Shown here: positions 8,501 to 16,276 of the stretch, one piece after another
How positions within the stretch are numbered: the stretch's first letter is position 1
Layout of the letters: every line of letters starts with the position of its first letter
Origin: Thermoplasmatota archaeon
GTDB taxonomy: Archaea; Thermoplasmatota; Penumbrarchaeia; Penumbrarchaeales; Penumbrarchaeaceae
Direction: 5' to 3'
DNA length: 50,822 nt
NCBI GenBank assembly: GCA_025457865.1
Contig: JALOTP010000008.1
Location: forward strand, 1 to 50,822
Translations under genes and position numbers: made by a program
Notes under the pieces: model-generated
Database searches by the model: none
What the model was told of the DNA's origin: nothing
The model's input: only the letters and a program-made list of their open reading frames with translations

Positions 8501-10688
8501 AATAGGAGAGTCCGGTAGCAAGATTGTTGTACTGCCAATTCCCTGCGGTCTTTGGATTCGTGGGGGATTTGAAGAGCCTCACATAACAGTTGGTGTAACC
8601 TACATAGGAAGAGGTCACCACATCTGCCTTGCCATCTCCTGTGAAATCACCGGCATACATCCCGTACGGAGAATCGATATTGTTCGCTATCTGGCGTCCT
8701 GGCCATGAACCTTTAAGGGTCCCTGTGTTCTCCCACCAGTAGAGGATCCTCGATGATGATAGGCTCACTACGTCCTTGTCCCCATCACCGTCCACATCCG
8801 CGAACATTATCTTAATGGCATTACCCAGGGCACCTATCCTGAAAAGCCCACCGACCCCATCGAAGGGCGTTCCGTCATTCTCCCACCAGCCTACCCACCC
8901 AGTTCCGTAGGCGCAAAGGACCATATCCGTATCACCGTCATCATCCAGATCCGTGAAATCTATGTCCCTCACATCCTTGACACCTCCGTCAGCCAACCAC
9001 CGGATATTGAAGGTCGCAGGGCTCTTGGATAGGGTCTGGGCAATGATGAGCTGTGAGCCAGTTGTACCTGCGACCATGAAGTCGAGATCATTGTCCTTAT
9101 CGAAATCCAGCATCGCAAAAGCTATGGGGTCTATGACCGCGTTCGTTACACTGTTCTTGGTCCAGCTCGTATAAGAAGAACCCTGTGTATATATGCCGAA
9201 CTCGTAAATGCCGCTGCCGCCGCCAACCATTATATCGGTCTTGTTATCCCCATTAAAATCCTTCGTACGCATGAAAAATGGATTGGAGACGCTTACCAGA
9301 CCTCTCTTGGTCCATGAGCTGCCTTTGTTCGTATTGGAGTTCTCATAGACATTTATCATGTTCCCAGCGTAAGCCCCAGCGAGTATATCATTGAGGCCGT
9401 CCCCTGTTATGTCCAAGATATTTATCGTTCGTACATCGTTATGTGAGGAATCTATGCTCTGTGATGACCATGTCGACGTGGATAGGGTCTTCGGGTTCAG
9501 GAACCTCATCAATTGGTTTGCATAATAGGTAGGGGAGTATTGCGGGGTGATGGCGATGACTATATCTGGATATGAATCGTTATTGAGGTCGCCCACATCG
9601 AAGGCAAAATAGGTGTATTCGTAATAGTAGTTCGATGAGACCCCAGCTACCTTGTAATTGGTCCAGGCCGATGATGAACCACCAGGGTTGACGGTCCCGT
9701 TGTACATCGGATTGTCGGGGGCCTTGAACAATTGGACGAACGGGTAATTGTAATAATAATAATAATAGAAATAGGAGCAGACGACCAGGTCGGGGTTCCC
9801 ATCCTTGTCCATATCGGCGATCTTCACCATACCCGCATAATAGAAACTGGTGAAGAAGGTGCACCTTATCCAGGTACTGCCCGCATTATCGTTCCTGAAC
9901 CAGGAGACCGCATAGGAGCTGTATGAGGTCGCGGCTATGTCAAAGTCGCCATCACCATCGATGTCACCAACATCCAGCGAGTAACAGTTGGAAGCGTAGT
10001 AACCGCTGTAGACGAGATGGAGCGTCCAATCCCCCGTAGAGCTCCCGTCCGGGTTCTCAAGCCAGATGATCCTGCTGTTCCTTGTATCGGATAGGACGAC
10101 ATCAAGGTACCCATCCCCGTTCATGTCTCCCTCCTTAACGGAATGACCGTTCAACGATATGGTGGCCGGGTCCTTCTCTATCTGGTAGTTCGAAACGGAA
10201 GTGGACCTGAACCTTCCCCTCATATCCATATCAGCGGAGATCAGTTCTGCATTCCTGGGCAATAGGACCTTTCCTTCGTTATTTGACGCACCCGAGGAGA
10301 AGGTGAACGATTTCCTTAACAATCCATCAGAGAAAGATTTCTGGTCCCCGAACTTGCCGTAACCGGTACCGCTGTACATCCATTCCAGCCTGTTATCTAA
10401 ACCAACATCCACATAAGGTTCGGTAGTGGCGGTCCCTTGGTCTATCATGTGAGTTGATATGTTCAGATGTGCATCCGATATAGGGACGTTCATGCCCACC
10501 TTGAAATAAAGATTTGAATCAGATCCCCCCTCAAGCGGGATATCTATGACCTTGCCATCCAGACCCTCTTTGGTCGTGTCATCGTAGAGAACGTTCGTGA
10601 CCTCTCCGCTGCCATTTTCGATCGTTAATGCCGTGAGGGACACGGTGCTCAATATGACCAATAGTGTTAGAACGAGGACCCTTTTCAT
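5562..10688 (-). CDS. Giant FG-GAP propeller/cadherin-like/TSP3 surface protein, paralogue A
   Basis: 1708 residues from ATG 10688, which has GGAGG 7 nt upstream (10696-10700) and opens a signal peptide (MKRVLVLTLLVILSTVSLTAL). The longer frame to 10742 has no such support. Order: N-terminal beta domain; FG-GAP/VCBS repeats at about 180-900 with many DxDGDGxxD calcium loops (GDMNGDGYLDVV, GDIDGDGDFDIA), enough for one or two seven-bladed propellers; cadherin-like modules at about 1070-1395 (VDEETITILPFDLEDYF, IDEDSSHSRAMELTQY); an Ig-like domain at about 1396-1493; DxDxDG repeats at about 1497-1575; PPPPP; one membrane helix at about 1591-1615; a basic, then Pro-rich cytoplasmic tail with RASKDPRKMAKFYN. 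The family suggests calcium-dependent adhesion or ligand binding, in the manner of integrin alpha chains. Paralogue B lies directly upstream on the same strand. Confidence 0.9.
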   Translation of the reverse strand: MKRVLVLTLLVILSTVSLTALTIENGSGEVTNVLYDDTTKEGLDGKVIDIPLEGGSDSNLYFKVGMNVPISDAHLNISTHMIDQGTATTEPYVDVGLDNRLEWMYSGTGYGKFGDQKSFSDGLLRKSFTFSSGASNNEGKVLLPRNAELISADMDMRGRFRSTSVSNYQIEKDPATISLNGHSVKEGDMNGDGYLDVVLSDTRNSRIIWLENPDGSSTGDWTLHLVYSGYYASNCYSLDVGDIDGDGDFDIAATSYSSYAVSWFRNDNAGSTWIRCTFFTSFYYAGMVKIADMDKDGNPDLVVCSYFYYYYYYNYPFVQLFKAPDNPMYNGTVNPGGSSSAWTNYKVAGVSSNYYYEYTYFAFDVGDLNNDSYPDIVIAITPQYSPTYYANQLMRFLNPKTLSTSTWSSQSIDSSHNDVRTINILDITGDGLNDILAGAYAGNMINVYENSNTNKGSSWTKRGLVSVSNPFFMRTKDFNGDNKTDIMVGGGSGIYEFGIYTQGSSYTSWTKNSVTNAVIDPIAFAMLDFDKDNDLDFMVAGTTGSQLIIAQTLSKSPATFNIRWLADGGVKDVRDIDFTDLDDDGDTDMVLCAYGTGWVGWWENDGTPFDGVGGLFRIGALGNAIKIMFADVDGDGDKDVVSLSSSRILYWWENTGTLKGSWPGRQIANNIDSPYGMYAGDFTGDGKADVVTSSYVGYTNCYVRLFKSPTNPKTAGNWQYNNLATGLSYLKNCWADDMNLDGDLDVLIVYGAYGSGSGAILTNPLGSKDPMSGTWSATSIDSSLYYPEDIKSIDITDDGYPDVVLTGSYYYSQVFWYQSPLGKQVSSWEKRSIDTFQYSWNLEVGDIGGDGYADILLNQGSYSSPTALFWYEEPVDYTSSWAKTSLGSHSGTWGLGIADLEGDEVEELISTSRSLDEVRAWKINAAFPSNVGLDVGDDETSNDWYNSGTLKGKRSVDIKKALQDTIDAEPSGVIITPDKYGTEMMLIPFQISTGTAGRVQMENIRITYEATVTIDQDGKGNPLSKTLDRLIPDYTSETEDHMRIYVLVGAESKGMLYVDSLHVEYNAIPKQINKLPPIAVDEETITILPFDLEDYFRDDYTGSKDLIYSLKLSGSNANKISAKVVENKIVIDTTITKDFYSRSSEPYDIYGRLQVTDSGGPNNVPSRTLTLKEFPIIVRNVNDLPRNTGDRLPTLYAWEGEETVIVDLDDHHLFMDVDGDPIQLHLEPRFGPTYNETADFKISWSKSTNELTVSLSESSDWTGKVEVRMYAYDLILVPSLNSRVDFIVEVVNINDPIAWSSDIPVLEIDEDSSHSRAMELTQYVLDIDTSRGDIEIDIIRQTNTSFYWVGLEYLDNDLVYIAMAPRIENWFGSIDLTLSASDGEFSSEVKMKVQVIPVNDPPVITITEPIENGRVGGSEFSIIGEAFDVEGIQWVEILFEGEWYRPTATYSWGYTLKTPSYSELTEDVPLQVRVYDGAEYAYAYVNITVLPYSPVVDPDYDDDSIPNNMDKFPYDPSESKDSDRDGVGDNKDEFPFSAIWWQDFDKDGYADQADTHPNDPERWNDKNDDGRNDDLPPPPPRETKTEQKNDSMIVAVLYVLAVLALLAVILSSYLFMVKLRASKDPRKMAKFYNRQQKWRLRRHELMEKLPLASMIYEPASKGSVNPTMSAGSPYHGFKPAPAKAPMHSPLPQMHRPSLPPVKGPPGNI
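9747..9770. repeat. TAA/ATT trinucleotide microsatellite coding poly-Tyr
   Basis: A run of taa-type triplets on the plus strand reads as TAT/TAC codons in the minus-strand gene, giving YFYYYYYYNY within a propeller blade of paralogue A. Shorter Tyr runs (YYYY, NYYY) occur at similar places in both paralogues. Confidence 0.75.
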
Positions 10689-10748
10689 CTTTGAGCCTCC
10701 GATACATCTGCCATACATAATTTGCGTGAGTGTAATGCTCACTTGACA

Positions 10749-10757
10749 TTATATAAA
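10749..10757 (-). promoter_or_regulatory. TATA box of paralogue A gene
   Basis: The minus-strand sequence is TTTATATAA. Predicted initiation near 10726 gives a leader of about 38 nt that contains the GGAGG ribosome-binding site for ATG 10688. Confidence 0.65.
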
Positions 10758-10806
10758 TAGGCTATGGTCTTTTTTTCATATTAATTAATCTTTGCTCTTA
10801 CTAGAG

Positions 10807-10834
10807 CTCTTCCAACATGATCACCTTGGAAGAG
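10807..10834 (-). terminator. 9-bp perfect hairpin between the paralogue genes
   Basis: CTCTTCCAA and TTGGAAGAG pair perfectly around a 10-nt loop, 24 nt after the stop of paralogue B and before the promoter of paralogue A. There is no T-tract, so it may be a weak terminator or an mRNA 3'-end stabiliser. Confidence 0.45.
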
Positions 10835-10857
10835 GCGTTATTCCACTATATCGTTCC

Positions 10858-13800
10858 TCAAGGCCTTAAAGGAGGTCTTGGATATGCTTGAGCATGCATC
10901 GGTTGGGCCGGTGGAAGCTGGGGTCTTGCCGGCTGCATCATTGCAGAGGGCGGTGGTAGGAAGGGGCCTGCTCTAGCAGGAGCCGCAACATGACCCGGCC
11001 TCATGGCCGTCGGTCTGCCCAGGCTCACATCCTTCATCTGCGTCTTTCCCAGCAGGACCTCGAGCTTGTCCCTACCAGTGACCTTCCTTATGAATAGCCT
11101 GCGCTTTTCCATCATATTGTAGAATTTTATCGATCTGATCGGGTCCTTTGAGGCCCTGTTCTTCTGAACGAAAAGGACGATCGATGCGATCAATGCGATA
11201 AGAGCGAAAACTGCCAAGATATAGAGGATGATGGGTATTGTGAGGTCCTTTTGCCCCACCTCATCATCATCCGTTCCCCTTATCTGGACCTTTCCCTCGT
11301 CTTGATCGTTCACGCCATTATCGTTCTTATCGTTCCAAAGGTTCGGGTCGAAAGGATGCGTATCTGCAGGGTCAGCAACACCCTCCTTATCGGAATCCAG
11401 ATGCCACTCCCTATTGAACGGGAAATCATCGATATTATCACCCCAGCCATCACGGTCGGTATCGTTCCATTCGGACGGGTCGTACGGGAACTTATCTAGT
11501 GAATTGATGACACCGTCACCATCATAGTCCATGTCCATTGGAGGGATCCATTTTTCTACGGTGATATTGACATATGCATAGACCTGTTCACCGTCAGAAT
11601 CCGTTGCCCTGACCTGGATGGGTACATCCTCCTCCAACCTACCAAAGTCCGGTACAAGCAGGGTCAATCCCCAAGCATTGGTCCCCCTTGCGGCGTACCA
11701 CTTATCCAGGAACCTTATCTCCACTTTGGACACTCCCTCCACATCGTAGGCCTCTCCGAACACGGATACCTCACCGGGTTTGACATACTGGTTCTCGAGC
11801 GGGGATGCTATCGTAATGCCCGGAACGTCATTTACGGAGTTTATGAACACAGAGAAACCTGAACCATCACTGAACTCCCCATCTGAGACCTCGACCTTGA
11901 CATCGACCCTGCCATGCCAGTTCTCGAGCCTCGGTTCGAACGATACCTTGCTCGTATCCTTCTGATCCAACCTGACCCTGAGGAAGGAGCTATTGGTCTG
12001 TGAGACCAAGGAATACTTCAGGTCCTTGGGCGGAGTATCTATATCCATCGCGAACTTGGAGAGGTCCAGGCCGTTCTCGACAGGGGTATCCTCGTCCATA
12101 TAGACATCATCGATCAGATCGATCTCAGGAGGGTCATTTATGTTCGAGATGTCAAGGAAGGTCTTATGGTAGGCATTGGTGGCCTTGTTCAGTATATCAT
12201 TGTAGCCATAGACATAGACCGGTATGTTCTCTCCATACCAGTCACCACCAGAGTCCACATAGACCGACCTCCCCTTAAGGGAGAGGGTTATCTGCGACAG
12301 GTCCTGAGGGTACTGGCCGAGCGGGTCCATGAGAACGTAGTATCTGATCGAATAACCTGTTGGATCATCAGGGTCCTCGAAGAGAGAATAGCTGCCTATG
12401 TCCTCGATCACCATGACCTCCTCACCCTCAAGGCCTAACAGCCTCTGCGGAAGGTTACCTGTCCCTTTTACTGGTGGATCGTTCTGGGGAATGACGTCTA
12501 TCAGGACCTCATTGGTCGTGTAGCTCCTTGGAGGGACCCCACCAGGACCACCGTTATCATAGACGGTGAAGAACATGGTCACATCCTTGTCGAAATCCTT
12601 TGTGGTCGTACAATCAATGGTAAGATTTGCTCCGTCCTCCATGTAGACTACGAGCTTGTCCTTATAAGGTCCTGTGGTCTGTGGGACGAACCTTAGCATA
12701 TTTGCCGGGTCATAATCATCCTTGAAGTACTTTGAAAGGTCTAGGACCTTGTGCACTAAGGAATCCTCCCCGACCTGTACCTTTGCAGGTAGGTCCTTTA
12801 TCCTTTTGGGCGGTGCATTGTACTCAACGGAAAGATCGAACAGACGGGCCGAGCCCTCTGTCTCTCCCTGGAACACCAGATATATCCTCAGTGGTTCATT
12901 ATCTGCACCATAATCCGGTACGAGCCTCTGTAGGGATTCCTTCAATTTCCCATTATTGTCGATATCGAAGGTGACATCATATCTTACGTCCACCCCCATC
13001 GCGGTCAATCTTCCAAGTGTGGCCGAATAGATCTTCACGGGGAACCTTATCATCATGTTACCGTATTTGTCCATTGAAACGGTCGATGTTGCTGGTGGAT
13101 TGTCCATAAGGTTCTGGAGGTTGGTCTTGAACTGGGCCTTGGTGTTCCCTCTCAGACTTCCTGGGGCCATGGTCCAGTCCGCTGTTCCGTCCCCTCCTAG
13201 GTCTATGTAGATATTGGAAGGGTAGTTCAGGGTCGGTCTAGATACCTTGAACTCGTTGGAGTACTGGGATGTTATATAGATCTCCGGTTGGTTGTTTTTA
13301 TCGACATCGGCGACCTCTATACCGTAGACCTCACCAGTGCTGGAATCGAGAGTCCTCTTGGTGAAGGATTCCTTCGGATTGTCCGTTTCCTCGAGCCAGT
13401 ATGCACCTCTAGCATATACGTAGGATGGGCTCCCCCACCAATAATGACAGGAGACGAATATATCGGCGTACCCGTCGTTGTCAACATCTGTCACATCCAC
13501 ACCCCATGGGTACTGAACGGTCGAATCTATGCCGTAGGAGGACCATCCGCTCGACGAGTTCCTGTTAGGAGGGCATTCACCCCAGAAGATGCTCGCTCCT
13601 CCTCCGTAGTTGTAGCTAGAAGCGGATACGACATCCAGGTTCCCATCATTGTTGATATCATAGGGAACTACCTCATATGGGTATGATAGGCCGCCGATCG
13701 CATTTATCGTGACCCATGTGCTGGTCATAGGGTTCTTTGGCATGGGATTCCTGTAGATGTTGGCTGTCCCACCCCATCCGTTGATGGTCACGAGAACATC

Positions 13801-15987
13801 CAGGTAACCATCCAAATTCATATCGGTAAGGTCTATTGCCCCGCAGTAACCTACATTAGAGGCAAGGTATCGATAGGACCAGGAACCTTTCGGGTTTGTG
13901 GCATAGTACATCCTTACACCATCATAGTAATAGTAACCCGCAGATACGAAGATCTCCATGACGCCGTTCTTATCGGCATCGCCCACACCAATACCGAACG
14001 GGTAGTTCATGGACCCAACGTAATGGTATGTCCAGATACCCTTTGGATTGCCGGTGTTCTCGAACCACATTATCGTTGATGAATCGTACGCCGTAACCGC
14101 AACATCGAGATCACCATCACCATCGATATCTCCAGCATCGGCCTCTCTGGCCCCACCCACCAGTGCAGAGTTTATCCTGTACATCGGCCAGTTTCCGGTG
14201 AAAGGGGTCCCATCGTTCTCGAGCCAGGCCACCGTTCCACTTACCTGGGCCGTAATGAGCATATCGATATCGCCATCATTGTCCATATCGAACTTTTCCA
14301 GGTCGTCCATTCCCACAAGACCGCCATCTTCGATATAGTTGCCTTCAAGATTGCTGCCATCATGAGGGGATTTGCTTACCCATGCCAGTATCTGCCTGGC
14401 GCTTGTGAATATGCAGCCCACGTCGGCATGACCGTCCGAATTGACATCTCCGGCGAAGGCGCTGTAAGCGGTGAGTGTCTGCTGGTTCATGAGGTTGTAA
14501 TTGGTCCAAGAGTTCTTGTTGGGGGTGGACCCCGCAGTGCACCATGATACCCTATTGTAATAGTAATAATCGCCGTAACCCATCGTATAGAATATGTCAG
14601 GGTATCCATCTCCTGTAATATCGGCGATGGATACCGACTGTGGATAGTAAAGGGTCCCCGTCGCTGGAGTGTACCTGTCCCAGGAGGATGTCCCCTTGTT
14701 CCTATAATAGTAGACCCCAAGGTTGTAATAATAATTTGGAGACAACACAACATCCGCATTCCCATCACGGTCCATATCGCCCACATCCATGCTCAGGATG
14801 GAATAAGGGGACGTGAAGACGTTCCTTGCGGACCACTTGGTCTTGGTCGTTATGTTGGTGGTATCATTGTAGTACCAGCTGTAGGCCGGGTTCTGGAAAG
14901 TGTATACCTTATAGTCCGAGAAACCTCCGTAGACATCGATGTACTTGTCATTGTTCCAATCCCCGACCTTCAAGTACTGGAGGTTGGAGGAACCTGAACC
15001 GGACCCTGTATCGTAGAGAGGCCAGAGGTTGAAGGAGCTCCCCGATGACCTTTTCAACATCATGATCGCATTTGCTGTGGTCCCCCATGAGAAGGACGAT
15101 TTTCCGCAGATGATCTCATCTTCACCGTACTTGTCCATATTTGCTATGGCCAAAAAAGAGGGTACAAAGGATGTCGTTATAGTGGTCACACCCGAAAAGA
15201 CCCCCGTACCATCATTTGCTATCCAAAATATGCCTGCAGTAGTACAATAAACGATATCCTTATCCCCATCCTGATCAGCATCGAAGATGACATAATCATA
15301 GACCCCGGATATCGAGGTGATCTGGTTCCTTACATAGGTTCCGGAGGTCTGCCTGATATAACTGTAGATGCTCCCCGAGCTCCCTGAAACGGCCGTAGAT
15401 ACTACTGCATCATTGACCGAATCCTTGTTTATGTCCCCGAGCTTGACATTGCGAGGAGTATAACCCAGACCACCACCGGTATAGAGGTTCGTCATGGAAC
15501 CTACTGTCGCCTCGAACCGCCCCTTCAAGGACATCTCGGCGCTGAGCACCTCAGCGTCAGCTGGAAGCCTCATCTCCCCTATCAGCTTGGAGCTTGATGT
15601 AGAATATGAGTTGGTATTTATAGGGGTATCGTCCGCAAAGACTGTGTTCCTTCCGAAGCTGCCGTAACCTGTCCCGCCGAACTTCCAATCCTCCCTGTTG
15701 TCAGCACCCATATCAAGAGCTGGGTTCCTTATCCAGGGACCGGTAGCAGCGTTGACGGTCTCCACCTTCATAGTTGCAGATATGATCGGTACGTTCTTTT
15801 CGACCTCAATATAGGAGTTTGCATCGTAAAGGGTCGCCCCGGAGCCTTTTAGGTTGAAGGTCTCATCGACTAACCCTCCTTTTCCATTGAAGGTGTCCAC
15901 GTATTCCCCTCTCCCCGAGAAGAGGAAAACGAGCGAGCCAGATATCATCATGAACGTTACGAGAACTATGGCCAAGGACCTAACCAT
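10858..15987 (-). CDS. Giant FG-GAP propeller/cadherin-like/TSP3 surface protein, paralogue B
   Basis: 1709 residues. ATG 15987 has GGAGGT 6 nt upstream, which fixes the start, and opens a signal peptide (SLAIVLVTFMMISGSLVFLF). The architecture matches paralogue A nearly domain for domain: N-terminal beta domain, FG-GAP calcium-loop repeats at about 176-890 (GDINKDSVNDAV, DMDRDGNADVVLS, VDNDGYADIFVS), cadherin-like modules with MDEDTPVENGLDLSKFA, an Ig-like domain, DxDxDG repeats at about 1482-1566 (LDKFPYDPSEWNDTDRDG), one membrane helix at about 1581-1604, and a tail with RASKDPIRSIKFYN followed by Ala/Pro-rich sequence. Adjacent position and shared tail motif indicate a tandem gene duplication. 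Its role is probably calcium-dependent surface binding; the ligand is unknown. Confidence 0.9.
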   Translation of the reverse strand: MVRSLAIVLVTFMMISGSLVFLFSGRGEYVDTFNGKGGLVDETFNLKGSGATLYDANSYIEVEKNVPIISATMKVETVNAATGPWIRNPALDMGADNREDWKFGGTGYGSFGRNTVFADDTPINTNSYSTSSSKLIGEMRLPADAEVLSAEMSLKGRFEATVGSMTNLYTGGGLGYTPRNVKLGDINKDSVNDAVVSTAVSGSSGSIYSYIRQTSGTYVRNQITSISGVYDYVIFDADQDGDKDIVYCTTAGIFWIANDGTGVFSGVTTITTSFVPSFLAIANMDKYGEDEIICGKSSFSWGTTANAIMMLKRSSGSSFNLWPLYDTGSGSGSSNLQYLKVGDWNNDKYIDVYGGFSDYKVYTFQNPAYSWYYNDTTNITTKTKWSARNVFTSPYSILSMDVGDMDRDGNADVVLSPNYYYNLGVYYYRNKGTSSWDRYTPATGTLYYPQSVSIADITGDGYPDIFYTMGYGDYYYYNRVSWCTAGSTPNKNSWTNYNLMNQQTLTAYSAFAGDVNSDGHADVGCIFTSARQILAWVSKSPHDGSNLEGNYIEDGGLVGMDDLEKFDMDNDGDIDMLITAQVSGTVAWLENDGTPFTGNWPMYRINSALVGGAREADAGDIDGDGDLDVAVTAYDSSTIMWFENTGNPKGIWTYHYVGSMNYPFGIGVGDADKNGVMEIFVSAGYYYYDGVRMYYATNPKGSWSYRYLASNVGYCGAIDLTDMNLDGYLDVLVTINGWGGTANIYRNPMPKNPMTSTWVTINAIGGLSYPYEVVPYDINNDGNLDVVSASSYNYGGGASIFWGECPPNRNSSSGWSSYGIDSTVQYPWGVDVTDVDNDGYADIFVSCHYWWGSPSYVYARGAYWLEETDNPKESFTKRTLDSSTGEVYGIEVADVDKNNQPEIYITSQYSNEFKVSRPTLNYPSNIYIDLGGDGTADWTMAPGSLRGNTKAQFKTNLQNLMDNPPATSTVSMDKYGNMMIRFPVKIYSATLGRLTAMGVDVRYDVTFDIDNNGKLKESLQRLVPDYGADNEPLRIYLVFQGETEGSARLFDLSVEYNAPPKRIKDLPAKVQVGEDSLVHKVLDLSKYFKDDYDPANMLRFVPQTTGPYKDKLVVYMEDGANLTIDCTTTKDFDKDVTMFFTVYDNGGPGGVPPRSYTTNEVLIDVIPQNDPPVKGTGNLPQRLLGLEGEEVMVIEDIGSYSLFEDPDDPTGYSIRYYVLMDPLGQYPQDLSQITLSLKGRSVYVDSGGDWYGENIPVYVYGYNDILNKATNAYHKTFLDISNINDPPEIDLIDDVYMDEDTPVENGLDLSKFAMDIDTPPKDLKYSLVSQTNSSFLRVRLDQKDTSKVSFEPRLENWHGRVDVKVEVSDGEFSDGSGFSVFINSVNDVPGITIASPLENQYVKPGEVSVFGEAYDVEGVSKVEIRFLDKWYAARGTNAWGLTLLVPDFGRLEEDVPIQVRATDSDGEQVYAYVNITVEKWIPPMDMDYDGDGVINSLDKFPYDPSEWNDTDRDGWGDNIDDFPFNREWHLDSDKEGVADPADTHPFDPNLWNDKNDNGVNDQDEGKVQIRGTDDDEVGQKDLTIPIILYILAVFALIALIASIVLFVQKNRASKDPIRSIKFYNMMEKRRLFIRKVTGRDKLEVLLGKTQMKDVSLGRPTAMRPGHVAAPARAGPFLPPPSAMMQPARPQLPPAQPMHAQAYPRPPLRP

Positions 15988-16086
15988 TATACTACCTCCG
16001 GTCTTTTACTTCCGAGCATGTTCCGTTCGGTCATACAGAAAGAGGTTCTGTCCAGACCGATTTTCTAATCACTTTAACCTACTCCT

Positions 16087-16098
16087 ATTTATATATTT
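16087..16098 (-). promoter_or_regulatory. TATA box of paralogue B gene
   Basis: The minus-strand sequence ATATATAAAT lies about 100 nt before ATG 15987. Predicted initiation near 16065 leaves a leader of about 78 nt ending in the GGAGGT ribosome-binding site. Confidence 0.6.
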
Positions 16099-16223
16099 TA
16101 TCTGTCCTCTATTTTCCGTCACTTAAATAGTTTATTCCTAAACCATTTTTCAGGGGATCAAGATGTTTCGAACGGTCCTGGCCGTTCCATTCGATCAGGT
16201 GGGTGATAGCGCCATCCTTCGAA

Positions 16224-16234
16224 AAATATAATTA
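16224..16234 (+). promoter_or_regulatory. TATA box for the zinc-ribbon surface protein gene
   Basis: AAATATAATTAA lies about 50 nt before ATG 16277. Predicted initiation near 16253 excludes the more upstream in-frame ATG at 16238. The 15988-16276 gap thus holds two divergent promoters and no gene. Confidence 0.6.
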
Positions 16235-16276
16235 AGCATGGGGGACAATGACTTGTTATCTCGGGAGTTCGACCAG

